From an uncultured bacterium (lineage in GTDB: Bacteria; Cyanobacteriota; Vampirovibrionia; Gastranaerophilales; Gastranaerophilaceae), in assembly GCA_902788575.1 (NCBI GenBank), contig CADAKY010000002.1:114039-178038 (forward strand): a stretch of 64,000 nt of DNA, given 5' to 3'. Under the pieces are notes generated by a model. That model saw only the letters and a list, made by a program, of their open reading frames with translations. It ran no database searches and was not told the DNA's origin. This document shows, one piece after another, positions 53,395 to 62,343 of this stretch. A program made the position numbers and the translations under genes. Within the stretch, counting starts at the first letter, position 1; each line of letters opens with the position of its first letter.

Positions 53395-55380
53395 TTATAT
53401 CAGCTGCAGCGCAATACTAGGATTTTGATTAGCTGTTGCCATAAGTGTTGCGGCAGCTTGCTGCAGGATTAGCTGTTGTATAAATTTTGAAGAAATCTTT
53501 GCTATATCAGCATCTTTTATTGTTGATAGTGAGGATGTCAGATTTGTAATATCTGTATGTACGGATTCAAGCGCACTGTTTAATCTGTCAGACACAGCGC
53601 CAAATGAAGTTGCTTTTGCAGAAAGTGTTTGCATAAAGTCATTGATAATATTATATGAACCATCACTTTCTATGCCGTGTTCAAGAATATAAGATAAATC
53701 ATATTCTAATGCGGTATTTACTGTAATTGAAGAATGCTCATTCCCATGTATACCAACTTGCAATGTAATAGATTTCTTTTCAGGTTCCGGAGTTTTTAAA
53801 TATGATACACTGTTTAACCAATCTGTTGTATCGTATGGTACCTCAGCATTACCTGTTGCCGTTGTGTAAGCTCCACTAATTTTATCGAGTTCCTGTTCAA
53901 CAACTAACGCATTAGAAATAGTTATATTTGCATAACTATATGGTGCACTGCGTCCTGTAGTGTTTTCTATTCCACCTATCAGACTGCCTGATTTTTGAAC
54001 TGCAGTTATATGTCCCGTTGATAATATTTTGTCAAGATTTAAATCTCCGGAGGTTTTCTTAACAATACCGGCAACTCCACCGACAAACTCGTATCCTTCG
54101 GCGTCACCTGTTGCGTATGAATTTTTAATTGCATCACCAGCTCGTGCCGCAAGTGCTGAAACAATGTTAACACCTTTAACAGTTGCTGTTGAATAACAAT
54201 TTTCTACCTTACCGTCTATACTGCCTGCCAAACCACCCGCATAATCACCTGTTGTTGTGACAAAACCTTCTGTAAAACTGTTAATTACTCCTTTTGTTGT
54301 AAAACCGACGATTCCGGCTCCATATTTGTTAGCATTAACTGTAGAAATAGAATAACAACTATCAATATCTTTTGTAGAATGACCTGTAATTCCACCTATT
54401 CTTTCACTACCTTCTATTTTCCCTTTTGTATAACAGTTTGTTATTATACCTTCATTATATCCGACTAATATACCTATATAATTTGAACCTTTTACATCTG
54501 CATTTTCAATACCAACATTTTTAACTGTTGCATTTGTCGTTGTACATCCAAATAAACCCTGATACTGTTTGTTATTATTTATTTTTAAATTTTTAATAAC
54601 GTGACCGTTTCCGTCAAAAGTTCCTTTAAATCGATATCCACTATTAGCGGAACGATTTCCTATTGGAGTCCAAGTTTCGCCTTCTAAATTTATATCTGCT
54701 GCTAAATAGAAAGTTTTATTTGTTGTATCTTTTCCACTGTTTACTAATGAGGCCAATTTTTTCAAATCTTCTTTTGTAGAAATTTGATATTCTGTGTTGC
54801 TGTCAAAGTCGTTTTCAAGTTCTGAAACGTGTTTTAAACTGTCAATATAGTTCTGTTCTGTATTGTTAGCTTTTGAAATAAAACCATTATTTTTAGAAAC
54901 ATCAAGCCGGTCGTTTAATTCATTATACCAGTCAGGCATTTCAATTTCCGGAGTATATTCTTCCGGATTAAGCAGCTTAACACCGTTGTATTCTGTACTA
55001 TTAAATAATCTGTTAATTTCCGCAATAATTGCACCCGCTTCAGCATTCATAGCATTTAGAGATTGTTCACCATATGTTCCGTTCTTAGCCTGTGTAATAA
55101 GTGCGTGTAACCTAGAACCGTGCTTTTGCATCAAAGAAATCGTATCTTGCGCAGTAGATAATAAATCAAGCCCGCTTGCAATATTATCAGATGCAAAACT
55201 GTATGAGCTGAGTTTTGCTTCATAACTGCCGGCTATTGAATAATTTGCAGCATTATCTGAGGCGTGATTAATTTTGTATCCGCTGGAAAGACGTTCAATT
55301 GTCTGATTAAGATTGAATGTAGACTTATTCAAACTCTTTTGTGCAATATATGCAGAGAAATTGGTGTTAATGTTTAACAT
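53395..55380 (-). CDS. flagellin with central GLUG-repeat domain
   Basis: The 661-aa filament protein keeps flagellin D0/D1 at both ends: L-N-I-N-T-N-F-S-A-Y, R-L-S-S-G-Y-K-I-N-H-A-S-D-N-A-A-N-Y, and a C-terminal coiled coil ending A-N-Q-N-P-S-I-A-L-Q-L. Between them (about 200-500) lie repeats of about 22-26 residues of the GLUG type (G-G-I-T-G, A-G-G-L-A-G-S, V-G-G-V-A-G-I), as found in surface adhesins. ATG 55380 follows GAGGAGGTG. The filament surface would therefore carry an adhesin-like beta-helix. Confidence 0.88.
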   Translation of the reverse strand: MLNINTNFSAYIAQKSLNKSTFNLNQTIERLSSGYKINHASDNAANYSIAGSYEAKLSSYSFASDNIASGLDLLSTAQDTISLMQKHGSRLHALITQAKNGTYGEQSLNAMNAEAGAIIAEINRLFNSTEYNGVKLLNPEEYTPEIEMPDWYNELNDRLDVSKNNGFISKANNTEQNYIDSLKHVSELENDFDSNTEYQISTKEDLKKLASLVNSGKDTTNKTFYLAADINLEGETWTPIGNRSANSGYRFKGTFDGNGHVIKNLKINNNKQYQGLFGCTTTNATVKNVGIENADVKGSNYIGILVGYNEGIITNCYTKGKIEGSERIGGITGHSTKDIDSCYSISTVNANKYGAGIVGFTTKGVINSFTEGFVTTTGDYAGGLAGSIDGKVENCYSTATVKGVNIVSALAARAGDAIKNSYATGDAEGYEFVGGVAGIVKKTSGDLNLDKILSTGHITAVQKSGSLIGGIENTTGRSAPYSYANITISNALVVEQELDKISGAYTTATGNAEVPYDTTDWLNSVSYLKTPEPEKKSITLQVGIHGNEHSSITVNTALEYDLSYILEHGIESDGSYNIINDFMQTLSAKATSFGAVSDRLNSALESVHTDITNLTSSLSTIKDADIAKISSKFIQQLILQQAAATLMATANQNPSIALQLI

Positions 55381-55814
55381 AAACACCTCCTCTCTGAAAA
55401 TAAGCAGCACAAAGCGTCCTCAACCGCTTTTTTCTTCGTTGAGAACGGATTCATTTTGCACAATATTTGCGAATTTAACCTAGGCGGCGATTTGAGACCG
55501 ACCTTCCATTTGCGTCGCAACATACCCTTTTGATAGAGTATTTGTCTGAACACAAATAGGCTCAAACCACCATCCCCTCTGGGATGTGGAATTCTCATTC
55601 GTCTGTTGGTTGCAATAATAATTTGAAGTATGGATAGAAGTATGGATCGCAATACACGACAACACGTACCGCGCCTGCTTATTTTTGCAACGGGTACAAA
55701 ACAGTACATAATGTCTATCTTCTGCATAACAGAAGACAACTTGTTGTTGTGAGTTGTTGTTTCCATACTTCTTAAATTAAACGAATGAGATATGCATTAT
55801 CCATAAGCATTATA
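55381..55814 (-). promoter_or_regulatory. promoter and 420-nt structured leader of flagellin
   Basis: An extended -10 (TGATATAAT, with TATAAT at 55809-55814 on the minus strand) and TGGCAC 18 bp further up predict a start near 55801, leaving about 420 nt before the ATG. The leader has several local hairpins (near 55720, 55575 and 55545) and two tandem copies of ATCCATACTTC that are complementary to GAAGTATGG near its 5' end. It also has several GGA motifs. An open frame of 130 codons runs through it but does not look like a protein. Confidence 0.5.
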
Positions 55815-56059
55815 TCATCCATATATTTTCATGTGCCACATTTTTATATTTTTATAACGCTTTTTTTTAAAATTGTTACATTAGTTTACAATTTGAATCT
55901 GGGTGAGTTCAAGAAGCAATTACAACCTAAACTGCTGTAATATCGGGGTTTTAATTTTTCATATTTTTTGAAAATTTTTAAAAAAATAGTAGTTGTAATG
56001 TAAACTGACTATGATATTGAGAAAAAAGAAAGGAAATTTTGAAAAAAAATATACGCTCC

Positions 56060-56087
56060 TTGACAAAAATAAAATGATAGTTATATT
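56060..56087 (+). promoter_or_regulatory. near-consensus promoter with no gene downstream
   Basis: TTGACA (56060-56065), a 16-bp spacer and TATATT (56082-56087) point rightward into a gene-free stretch ending at the 3' end of a convergent amidohydrolase gene. Confidence 0.5.
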
Positions 56088-56103
56088 TTTGCAAGACATT
56101 GGT

Positions 56104-56123
56104 TGGCATTATTATGCCAACGA
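56104..56123. terminator. perfect 8-bp hairpin
   Basis: GTTGGCAT-TATT-ATGCCAAC. It starts about 10 bp after the predicted start of the promoter at 56060, and lies 57 bp beyond the amidohydrolase stop codon. T-tracts are weak on both sides. Confidence 0.4.
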
Positions 56124-56180
56124 AAAATTATTGCTATTGGTATCTTTATTTAAAATAAAATAACTCTATTTGTTAAAATC

Positions 56181-57194
56181 TTATTTGTTTAAAATATACT
56201 TTTCAGCATTCAGGTGAAATACTTTTTCTTTTTCTTCTTCGGTTAATTCTAAAGAATCCATAAATTTCATCATATCAGACAAGCTTTCATAAGGGTAATC
56301 CGAACCAAAAATAATACTGTCAATACCAAGAGCCTTTTTCGTACATTCAAAAGCAAGTTTAGACATATTGCCGCTTGTTGTTACAACAACATTTTTATTT
56401 TTAAAGTAATACGAAACTGGATGCTTCATTTTTACTTCATCATCTTTAATCCACTCAAAACGATTATCAACTCTATCTAATATAAATGGGAAGTATTCAC
56501 CCAAATGACCAAGAATCATTCTTAAGTTAGGGAATTTATCAAATGTCCCGTTTAATATGATTCTTAATGAGGTTTTCATAGCATCTAAGCCGAAACCAAG
56601 TCCCGGAGAAGAATATACATAACCCATGTTTTTCATATCTTCATCATCAGATGCTTGTGGGTGAACATAAAATGCGCAGCCCAATTCTTCAGCTTTTGCA
56701 AGCAACGGAAGATATTTTTCTTCATATAAATGTTCATTTTTATAATTTGAATGTGTGTGCCAATATTTGAAACCGAGTTCTTTTACACAGCGTTCAAGTT
56801 CTTTTATAGCCTCATCAACATAAGGTGTTGGTAAAACTGCAGCGCCAAGGAAACGATTGGGGTATTTTTTTATAATTTCTGCAACTGCATCATTAGATTT
56901 TTTTGCAAAATAAACCGCTTCTTCTTTTGGCAATTCTTCTAATGCCGGAGAAGATGCCATAACACCAACATCAATGCCATTTTTATCCATAACGGCAATC
57001 CTTTCTGCTCCAAAATTCATTAATTCATCAATAACCGGATATTCATTCGTTACCCCGTCAAAATGAGCAAAAACTTTATCTCTTACTTCCAGAATTTTAG
57101 ATTCCGGATAATATCTCATTGCATTATCTTGTGTGGAAAGATATTCCATTAATTCAGGCAAATAATAATGAAATTCGCAATCAATTATTTTCAT
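56181..57194 (-). CDS. amidohydrolase-family protein (ACMSD/resorcylate decarboxylase-like)
   Basis: The 337-aa TIM-barrel metal enzyme has I-I-D-C-E-F-H at the start, G-H-L-G-E-Y-F-P-F near 230 and F-G-S-D-Y-P-Y-E near 295. These place it in the amidohydrolase-2 group that includes decarboxylases and lactone hydrolases. The usual DxHxH is D-x-E-x-H. AAGGGAG precedes the ATG. Substrate unknown. Confidence 0.82.
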   Translation of the reverse strand: MKIIDCEFHYYLPELMEYLSTQDNAMRYYPESKILEVRDKVFAHFDGVTNEYPVIDELMNFGAERIAVMDKNGIDVGVMASSPALEELPKEEAVYFAKKSNDAVAEIIKKYPNRFLGAAVLPTPYVDEAIKELERCVKELGFKYWHTHSNYKNEHLYEEKYLPLLAKAEELGCAFYVHPQASDDEDMKNMGYVYSSPGLGFGLDAMKTSLRIILNGTFDKFPNLRMILGHLGEYFPFILDRVDNRFEWIKDDEVKMKHPVSYYFKNKNVVVTTSGNMSKLAFECTKKALGIDSIIFGSDYPYESLSDMMKFMDSLELTEEEKEKVFHLNAEKYILNK

Positions 57195-57244
57195 AATGTT
57201 CTCCCTTATATGATAATTTGTAATAATATAATATAATATTATTA

Positions 57245-57276
57245 TCTGTTTGTAAAATAATCTGTTTGTAAAATAA
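57245..57276. repeat. tandem 16-bp repeat between divergent genes
   Basis: TCTGTTTGTAAAATAA occurs twice in a row (57245-57260, 57261-57276), and a degenerate third copy (TCTTGTAAAAA) begins at 57283. It lies between the amidohydrolase and the efflux operon, just upstream of the latter's promoter, in a place where a regulator could bind. Confidence 0.65.
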
Positions 57277-57307
57277 CTTTAATCTTGTAAAAAAATGATT
57301 GCAAATT

Positions 57308-57336
57308 TTGACAAAAACTAAACAAATAATTATTAT
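57308..57336 (+). promoter_or_regulatory. promoter of the export operon
   Basis: TTGACA (57308-57313), a 17-bp spacer and TATTAT (57331-57336). It lies about 64 bp upstream of the outer-membrane factor gene. Confidence 0.65.
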
Positions 57337-57399
57337 ATTAAAATATTTAAAGGTATAATTAAAATTATGTACAAGCACTAAAAAAAGCTGGAGAAATAA

Positions 57400-58734
57400 A
57401 TGAAAAAGAAAATTATAGTTGGACTAATAGTTTTCATAAACTTAATAATTTACCCCTGTTTTGCTGTTGATAGAAATGAGTTGAATGTAGAGTTTTTCAA
57501 TCGTTTCAATGATGATTACTTGTACCAATATATTAATGAAGCAATAGATAATAACCACAACTCAAAACAAGCAACAATAAGAGTAGAGGAATACAGGCAG
57601 AGTGTAAAATCTCAATTTGCAAACGAATTACCGAGTTTCAGCGTCAGCGCAAATTATTTAGGGATTCATTCACCAAAATTTAATCCAAATTTAAGAGTTA
57701 GCAAAAATGCTTTTGTATTACCTTTTATAGCAAACTACGAAGCAGATTTTCTGCTAAAAAACAGAGATAAAACAAAGAGTGTTAAAAAGACTTATGAAAT
57801 GAGTAAATTCGATGAACAGTCAGTATACTTAGCACTATTATCAGATGTTGCAACGATTTATACAAATATTTTAGAGTATGACAAGCTCATAGAAGAACAA
57901 GAAAAAATTGTTGATAATTATAATCAAATTTTAAGTGATAATAACAAAAAACTCGCTCGCGGTGTTATAAACACAAACGAATTAAACAACTCTAAAACAA
58001 ATGTTGAACAGGCAAATATAATATTGGAAAACCTTATTAAACAAAGAGAAGTCCTCTTAATGCAATTTGCGGTTTTGTTAGGTCGTGAGGTAAATGCAGA
58101 AACGATTAATTCTGACATCCCACGTGGGAATATAGATAATTTTGAATACAATGCAGTAATCCCAAGCGAAATAGCATCAGATGTTATATTCTCAAGGCCT
58201 GATGTTAAAAGAGCTGAAATGGCATTGGAAAAAGCTAAAATAGATATTCGTGTTGCAAGAAAAGAATTCTTGCCGACATTTAATATTTCAGGAATTTGGG
58301 CATTTAATACAATTGCTCCTGGTTCGTTTTTCTCTTGGGAAACTTCTCTTGCCGCTTTACTTGCAGGTGCAACGCAGGATATATTTACAGGGGGAAGAAA
58401 AATTGCTAATTTAAAATTTAAAAAAGCAAAGTATGAAGAACTTTTTGAACAGTATAGACAAGTAGATTTAGAAGCGGTAAAAGAAGTTAATACTTCAATT
58501 TGTTTTATAAAACACGATACGGAAATTGAAAATGGGGTAAATGAAAAATTAAATTTAGAAACCCAAAATTTGCATAATGCAGAAAAAATGTTAAATCGTG
58601 GAGTTATTTCAAAAACACAATACATCAATTCTGAAAACCAATATATTAATAAAGATATGGATTTAACGAAAGCAAAAACAACAAGATTAGTTAATTATTA
58701 CACACTATATAAAACCGTTGGAGGTAAATTATAA
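57400..58734 (+). CDS. TolC-family outer-membrane efflux protein
   Basis: The 444-aa protein has a signal peptide and two outer-membrane-efflux repeats of long helices. R-P-D-V-K-R-A-E is the usual second-repeat motif and G-G-R occurs before the last helices. It forms the outer-membrane channel for the MFP/ABC system encoded downstream. CTGGAGA precedes the ATG. The next gene follows without a gap. Confidence 0.9.
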   Translation: MKKKIIVGLIVFINLIIYPCFAVDRNELNVEFFNRFNDDYLYQYINEAIDNNHNSKQATIRVEEYRQSVKSQFANELPSFSVSANYLGIHSPKFNPNLRVSKNAFVLPFIANYEADFLLKNRDKTKSVKKTYEMSKFDEQSVYLALLSDVATIYTNILEYDKLIEEQEKIVDNYNQILSDNNKKLARGVINTNELNNSKTNVEQANIILENLIKQREVLLMQFAVLLGREVNAETINSDIPRGNIDNFEYNAVIPSEIASDVIFSRPDVKRAEMALEKAKIDIRVARKEFLPTFNISGIWAFNTIAPGSFFSWETSLAALLAGATQDIFTGGRKIANLKFKKAKYEELFEQYRQVDLEAVKEVNTSICFIKHDTEIENGVNEKLNLETQNLHNAEKMLNRGVISKTQYINSENQYINKDMDLTKAKTTRLVNYYTLYKTVGGKL

Positions 58735-59598
58735 ATGAAAAAGAAAATAGTAGCATTGATTTTAATAATTTTAATTGCAGGACTTTGTATTTTCTTCTAT
58801 AAAGCTAATAAAAAAGATATCTCGAATGAATTAACCTTATTCGGCAATATTGAAGTAAGGCAGGTTGATTTGTCTTTTCAAGTCCCCGGTTTGGTTTCAA
58901 AACTTCTAAAAGAAGAAGGGGACATCGTTAAAAAAGGTGAACTCGTTGCTGTCATGGATGAATCGGACTATGATGCAAACTTTAAAAGAGCAGCAGCGGA
59001 AGTGGACAGAACCATTGCAATACAAAAAGATGCAGCTGACAAATATAACAGATACGCTCCTTTAGGAGTTGATGATACTGTTTCAAAACAAGAAGTAGAA
59101 TCATTGTATAATGCACAAAATAAAGCAAATGCGGATTATAAAGCAGCAGTTGCAAACAAAAACTATTTAAGCAACCAATTAAAATATACAAAATTATATG
59201 CTCCTGAAAACGGTACCATAATGGTTCGTGTAATTGAACCCGGAAGCAATGTTGCAAAAGGGCAGCCTGTATATACAATGGCAAAAACTAATCCTGTTTG
59301 GGTTAGAGCCTATGTTAATGAAACAGATTTGGGTAACATTAAATACGGGCAAGGGGTAAATGTATACACAGATACAGTAAATCCTCAAACAGGGGAAAAA
59401 CGAGAATACAAAGGTCAAATCGGGTATATTTCACCAGTTGCGGAGTTTACGCCTAAAACGGTTCAATCAACTGATACGAGAACTGATTTGGTATACCGAA
59501 TAAGAGTCTATATCTATGATACAGATGAATTTCTAAGACAGGGTATGCCGGTAACGATAAAAGTGGATTTGACAAGTACAAGCAAGGAAAGGCACTAA
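58735..59598 (+). CDS. HlyD/YbhG-type membrane fusion protein
   Basis: The 287-aa periplasmic adaptor has an N-terminal membrane anchor. A biotinyl-lipoyl half (Q-V-P-G-L-V-S-K-L-L-K-E-E-G-D-I-V-K-K-G-E-L) is followed by a short coiled coil, the second half (L-Y-A-P-E-N-G-T-I) and a beta-barrel region. It links the TolC-like channel to the ABC pump. Its stop codon lies within the octamer array that fills the following spacer. Confidence 0.92.
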   Translation: MKKKIVALILIILIAGLCIFFYKANKKDISNELTLFGNIEVRQVDLSFQVPGLVSKLLKEEGDIVKKGELVAVMDESDYDANFKRAAAEVDRTIAIQKDAADKYNRYAPLGVDDTVSKQEVESLYNAQNKANADYKAAVANKNYLSNQLKYTKLYAPENGTIMVRVIEPGSNVAKGQPVYTMAKTNPVWVRAYVNETDLGNIKYGQGVNVYTDTVNPQTGEKREYKGQIGYISPVAEFTPKTVQSTDTRTDLVYRIRVYIYDTDEFLRQGMPVTIKVDLTSTSKERH

Positions 59599-59647
59599 GA
59601 TACTAAGGTGCTAAGATTTAATATTTCTTAGTGCCTTAGTAACTTAC
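59591..59647. repeat. 8-bp-period repeat array with inverted partner, HlyD-ABC spacer
   Basis: Direct 8-mers CACTAAGA, TACTAAGG and TGCTAAGA follow each other and include the HlyD stop codon. After a short gap the inverted set TTCTTAGT, GCCTTAGT, AACTTACT and ATCTTAAT follows. An 11-bp stem (AGGCACTAAGA with its complement) can form. The layout matches the ribosomal-protein spacers at 649-736 and 1317-1416. The string CTATCTTAGTGCCTTA also occurs at the stop codon at 23824. Confidence 0.65.
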
Positions 59648-59656
59648 TATCTTAAT

Positions 59657-61177
59657 ATGAATACCGTTGAGATAAAAAATTTAACAAAGAAGTTCGGCTC
59701 TACCGTTGCTATTGATAATTTGTCGTTAAACATAGAAAAAGGTAAAATTACAGGTTTAATCGGAGCTGACGGAGCAGGAAAAACCACACTTTTAAGAACC
59801 ATTATAGGTTTATTGTTCCCTAATGATGGCGAAATAAATGTGCTTGGGTTTAACCCTGCCACTGAAAAAGACAAATTACTTGAAGGTTATACTAAGGATG
59901 GTATAATGCATTTACCCCTTGGCTATATGCCGCAAAAGTTCGGTTTGTATGAAGATTTGACTGTCATAGAAAACTTAAAATTGTATGCTGATTTAAAAGG
60001 AGTTGCGCACGATTTCGACAGGATGCTTGAATTTACGACCCTTGCACCGTTTCAGGATAGACTTGCAGGGGCATTGTCAGGCGGAATGAAACAAAAATTG
60101 GGACTTGCTTGTACGTTACTCGGGAATCCAGAATTTTTACTTTTAGATGAACCCTCCGTCGGTGTTGACCCTATATCCCGCAGAGACTTAATGAAAATGG
60201 TTCGCGAAATGATAAGCCCTGAAACAACGGTTTTGTGGTCAACAGCGTATTTAGATGAGGCTCACAGCTTTGATACGGCGGTTGTCATAGATAGGGGTAA
60301 AATAATTTTTAACGGAAGTCCTCACGACCTTGCACCAACTCCGCAAGAGTTTGAAAATAAAGTAATCGACTTAATGGGCGGTTATAACAAAGAAGAATCA
60401 CTGATAGCTAAAAACTATGATTATAAAGCACCTAATGTTGAATTAACCGTTGAAGCGGATAATTTAGAGAAAAGATACGGAAACTTTTATGCAGTTAAAA
60501 ATAATACCTTCAAAATTAAAAAAGGTGAAATATTTGGGCTTTTAGGGCCAAACGGAGCAGGAAAATCAACTTCATTTAAAATGATGTGCGGACTAGCCCG
60601 CCCGACAAGCGGTACGGCAAGAATTATGGGAATTGATATAAAGAAAAATCCCGAGCGTGCCAGAGCAAATTTAGGGTATATGGCACAAAAATTCTCTCTA
60701 TACGGAAGTTTAACCGTTCGAGAAAATTTAGACTTTTTCGCTCTTGCCTATGGAATCAGCATTTTAAAAAAAGAAGAAAAGGTGAATGAAGTTATTGATG
60801 TTTTTGGGCTAAAAGAATATGAAAATACAAAGGCAGAAGAACTGCCACTGGGCTTAAAACAAAGGTTATCAATGGCTGCAGCGTTAATTCATAACCCACC
60901 CGTTTTGTTTTTAGATGAACCAACATCAGGGGTTGATGTTTTGACAAGACGTGATTTCTGGAATCATATTACATCTTTGGCTAAAAAAGGTGTAACAATA
61001 ATGGTTACAACACACTTTATGGATGAAGCTGAATACTGCGACAGAATTTCTCTTTTCTATAAAGGTGAAACTATTGCCGTAGGAACACCAACAGAGCTTA
61101 AGCAACAAGCAGGCGCAAATGACATGGAAACAACATTTATTAATTTGATAAAGGAGAGTGAAAGGGGTAAATCATAA
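59657..61177 (+). CDS. ABC transporter ATPase with two nucleotide-binding domains (YbhF-like)
   Basis: The 506-aa protein has two full ATPase domains. Domain 1 has Walker A G-A-D-G-A-G-K-T-T, signature L-S-G-G-M and Walker B L-L-L-D-E-P. Domain 2 has G-P-N-G-A-G-K-S-T, a weaker signature L-P-L-G-L and L-F-L-D-E-P. It powers the two permeases downstream. The last base overlaps the next start. Confidence 0.94.
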   Translation: MNTVEIKNLTKKFGSTVAIDNLSLNIEKGKITGLIGADGAGKTTLLRTIIGLLFPNDGEINVLGFNPATEKDKLLEGYTKDGIMHLPLGYMPQKFGLYEDLTVIENLKLYADLKGVAHDFDRMLEFTTLAPFQDRLAGALSGGMKQKLGLACTLLGNPEFLLLDEPSVGVDPISRRDLMKMVREMISPETTVLWSTAYLDEAHSFDTAVVIDRGKIIFNGSPHDLAPTPQEFENKVIDLMGGYNKEESLIAKNYDYKAPNVELTVEADNLEKRYGNFYAVKNNTFKIKKGEIFGLLGPNGAGKSTSFKMMCGLARPTSGTARIMGIDIKKNPERARANLGYMAQKFSLYGSLTVRENLDFFALAYGISILKKEEKVNEVIDVFGLKEYENTKAEELPLGLKQRLSMAAALIHNPPVLFLDEPTSGVDVLTRRDFWNHITSLAKKGVTIMVTTHFMDEAEYCDRISLFYKGETIAVGTPTELKQQAGANDMETTFINLIKESERGKS

Positions 61178-62343
61178 TGAAAATATTGCTCGCCTTAATT
61201 AAAAAAGAAATAAAACAAATCCTGAGAGATCCATCAAGTATTGTTATTGCTTTTATTCTGCCAATTATATCAATTACGATTTATATGTACGGAATAAATC
61301 TTGATTCCGTAAAAATCACGCTTGGAATTAAAAATGATGAAAATTCACCGGAAGTTGCAACATTAGTCAAGTCTTTTGGTCACAGCAAGTATATCAATTC
61401 AATAAATTATGACAATATGGAAGATATTAAAACTGCGATTTTAAGTTCTAAAATTAAAGGTGCTGTTATTATTCCGAATGATTTTTCGACAAAATTATCA
61501 AGAAAACAAAAAGCTGATTTACTGGTTATAACAGATGGCAGTGAAGTTAATACTGCAAACTATGTTCAGAGTTATGCCAATATGATTGCTAATCAATGGC
61601 TTTTGACAGGTAAATACAAAGGTAAATTACAAAAGCCTTTAATTAATATCGAAAATAGAACATGGTATAATCCGGATTTAAACTCACATCATTTTATAGT
61701 CCCCGGGTCAATTGCAATTACAATGACTTTAATCGGAATATTGCTTACTTCTCTTGTTATTGCCCGTGAGTGGGAAAGAGGAACAATGGAAGCTTTATTG
61801 AGTACAAAAGTCAAAGCAATACATATTGTTCTTGGCAAATACATTCCGTATTTTGTTTTGGGAATGTTATCAACAGCATTTAATATGTTCCTTTGTGTTT
61901 GTGTATTTCAAATTCCGTTCAGGGGTAGTTATTTTATGTTTTTCCTGATTAGCGGAATTTTCTTGTTCACATCACTCGGTATTGGTTTAATGATTTCAAC
62001 GGCATTAAAAAATCAATTTATGGCGAGTATGGTATCGATAAGTTTAGGATTTATGCCGGCTCTGATGCTATCTGGGTTATTGTTTCCGATTAATTCCATG
62101 CCAACATTTTTCCAATATTTAACTATGATAATTCCGCCAAGATATTATATATCATTCATTGAAAGTGAATTTATGGCAGGCGGGGTAAATGAAATAAGGC
62201 TCGCTAATGCGTTTTATTTAACTTTATTAGGATTGCTTTTGTTTGCAGGAGTTTATAAAAAGACACAAATGAGACTTGATGCATCATGTCCTTCCCTTGA
62301 GGGAGGACAGAAATCTTTGATTCCGAGGAGGGGTGATGATTAG
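61177..62343 (+). CDS. ABC-2 type permease (YbhS-like)
   Basis: The 388-aa inner-membrane protein has one N-terminal helix, a periplasmic domain of about 130 aa, and five or six C-terminal helices with the ABC-2 motif around A-R-E-W-E-R-G-T-M-E-A-L-L. The last 18 residues (from C-P-S-L-E-G-G) are encoded by a palindromic CCTTCCCTTGAGGGAGG sequence and look like a repeat-derived extension. It overlaps the next gene by 8 bp. Confidence 0.92.
   Translation: MKILLALIKKEIKQILRDPSSIVIAFILPIISITIYMYGINLDSVKITLGIKNDENSPEVATLVKSFGHSKYINSINYDNMEDIKTAILSSKIKGAVIIPNDFSTKLSRKQKADLLVITDGSEVNTANYVQSYANMIANQWLLTGKYKGKLQKPLINIENRTWYNPDLNSHHFIVPGSIAITMTLIGILLTSLVIAREWERGTMEALLSTKVKAIHIVLGKYIPYFVLGMLSTAFNMFLCVCVFQIPFRGSYFMFFLISGIFLFTSLGIGLMISTALKNQFMASMVSISLGFMPALMLSGLLFPINSMPTFFQYLTMIIPPRYYISFIESEFMAGGVNEIRLANAFYLTLLGLLLFAGVYKKTQMRLDASCPSLEGGQKSLIPRRGDD

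Larger units (their letters stand above)
55815..56180. other. 366-bp gene-free stretch
   Basis: AT-rich, with no gene that I can support. It holds a plus-strand promoter-like sequence (56060-56087) and a perfect hairpin (56104-56123), described separately. The rest shows only weak inverted repeats. Confidence 0.6.

Noticed and set aside
53900..54700. Repeats in the flagellin gene as a possible CRISPR or tandem DNA repeat
   Set aside because: The repetition is at protein level (GLUG motifs) with varied codons; there are no fixed repeats and spacers.
55374..55766. 130-codon open frame in the flagellin leader
   Set aside because: Lacks a ribosome site, runs out of frame across the flagellin start, has no protein-like pattern, and a second frame is also open. 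The region fits a structured leader better.
55815..56180. Sigma-28-type flagellar promoter before flagellin
   Set aside because: No TAAA-N15-GCCGATAA-like pair was found; an extended -10 sigma-70-type element explains the start better.
57195..57399. Minus-strand open frame in the spacer upstream of the amidohydrolase gene
   Set aside because: AT-rich, low-complexity product covering the promoter and repeats; no support as a gene.
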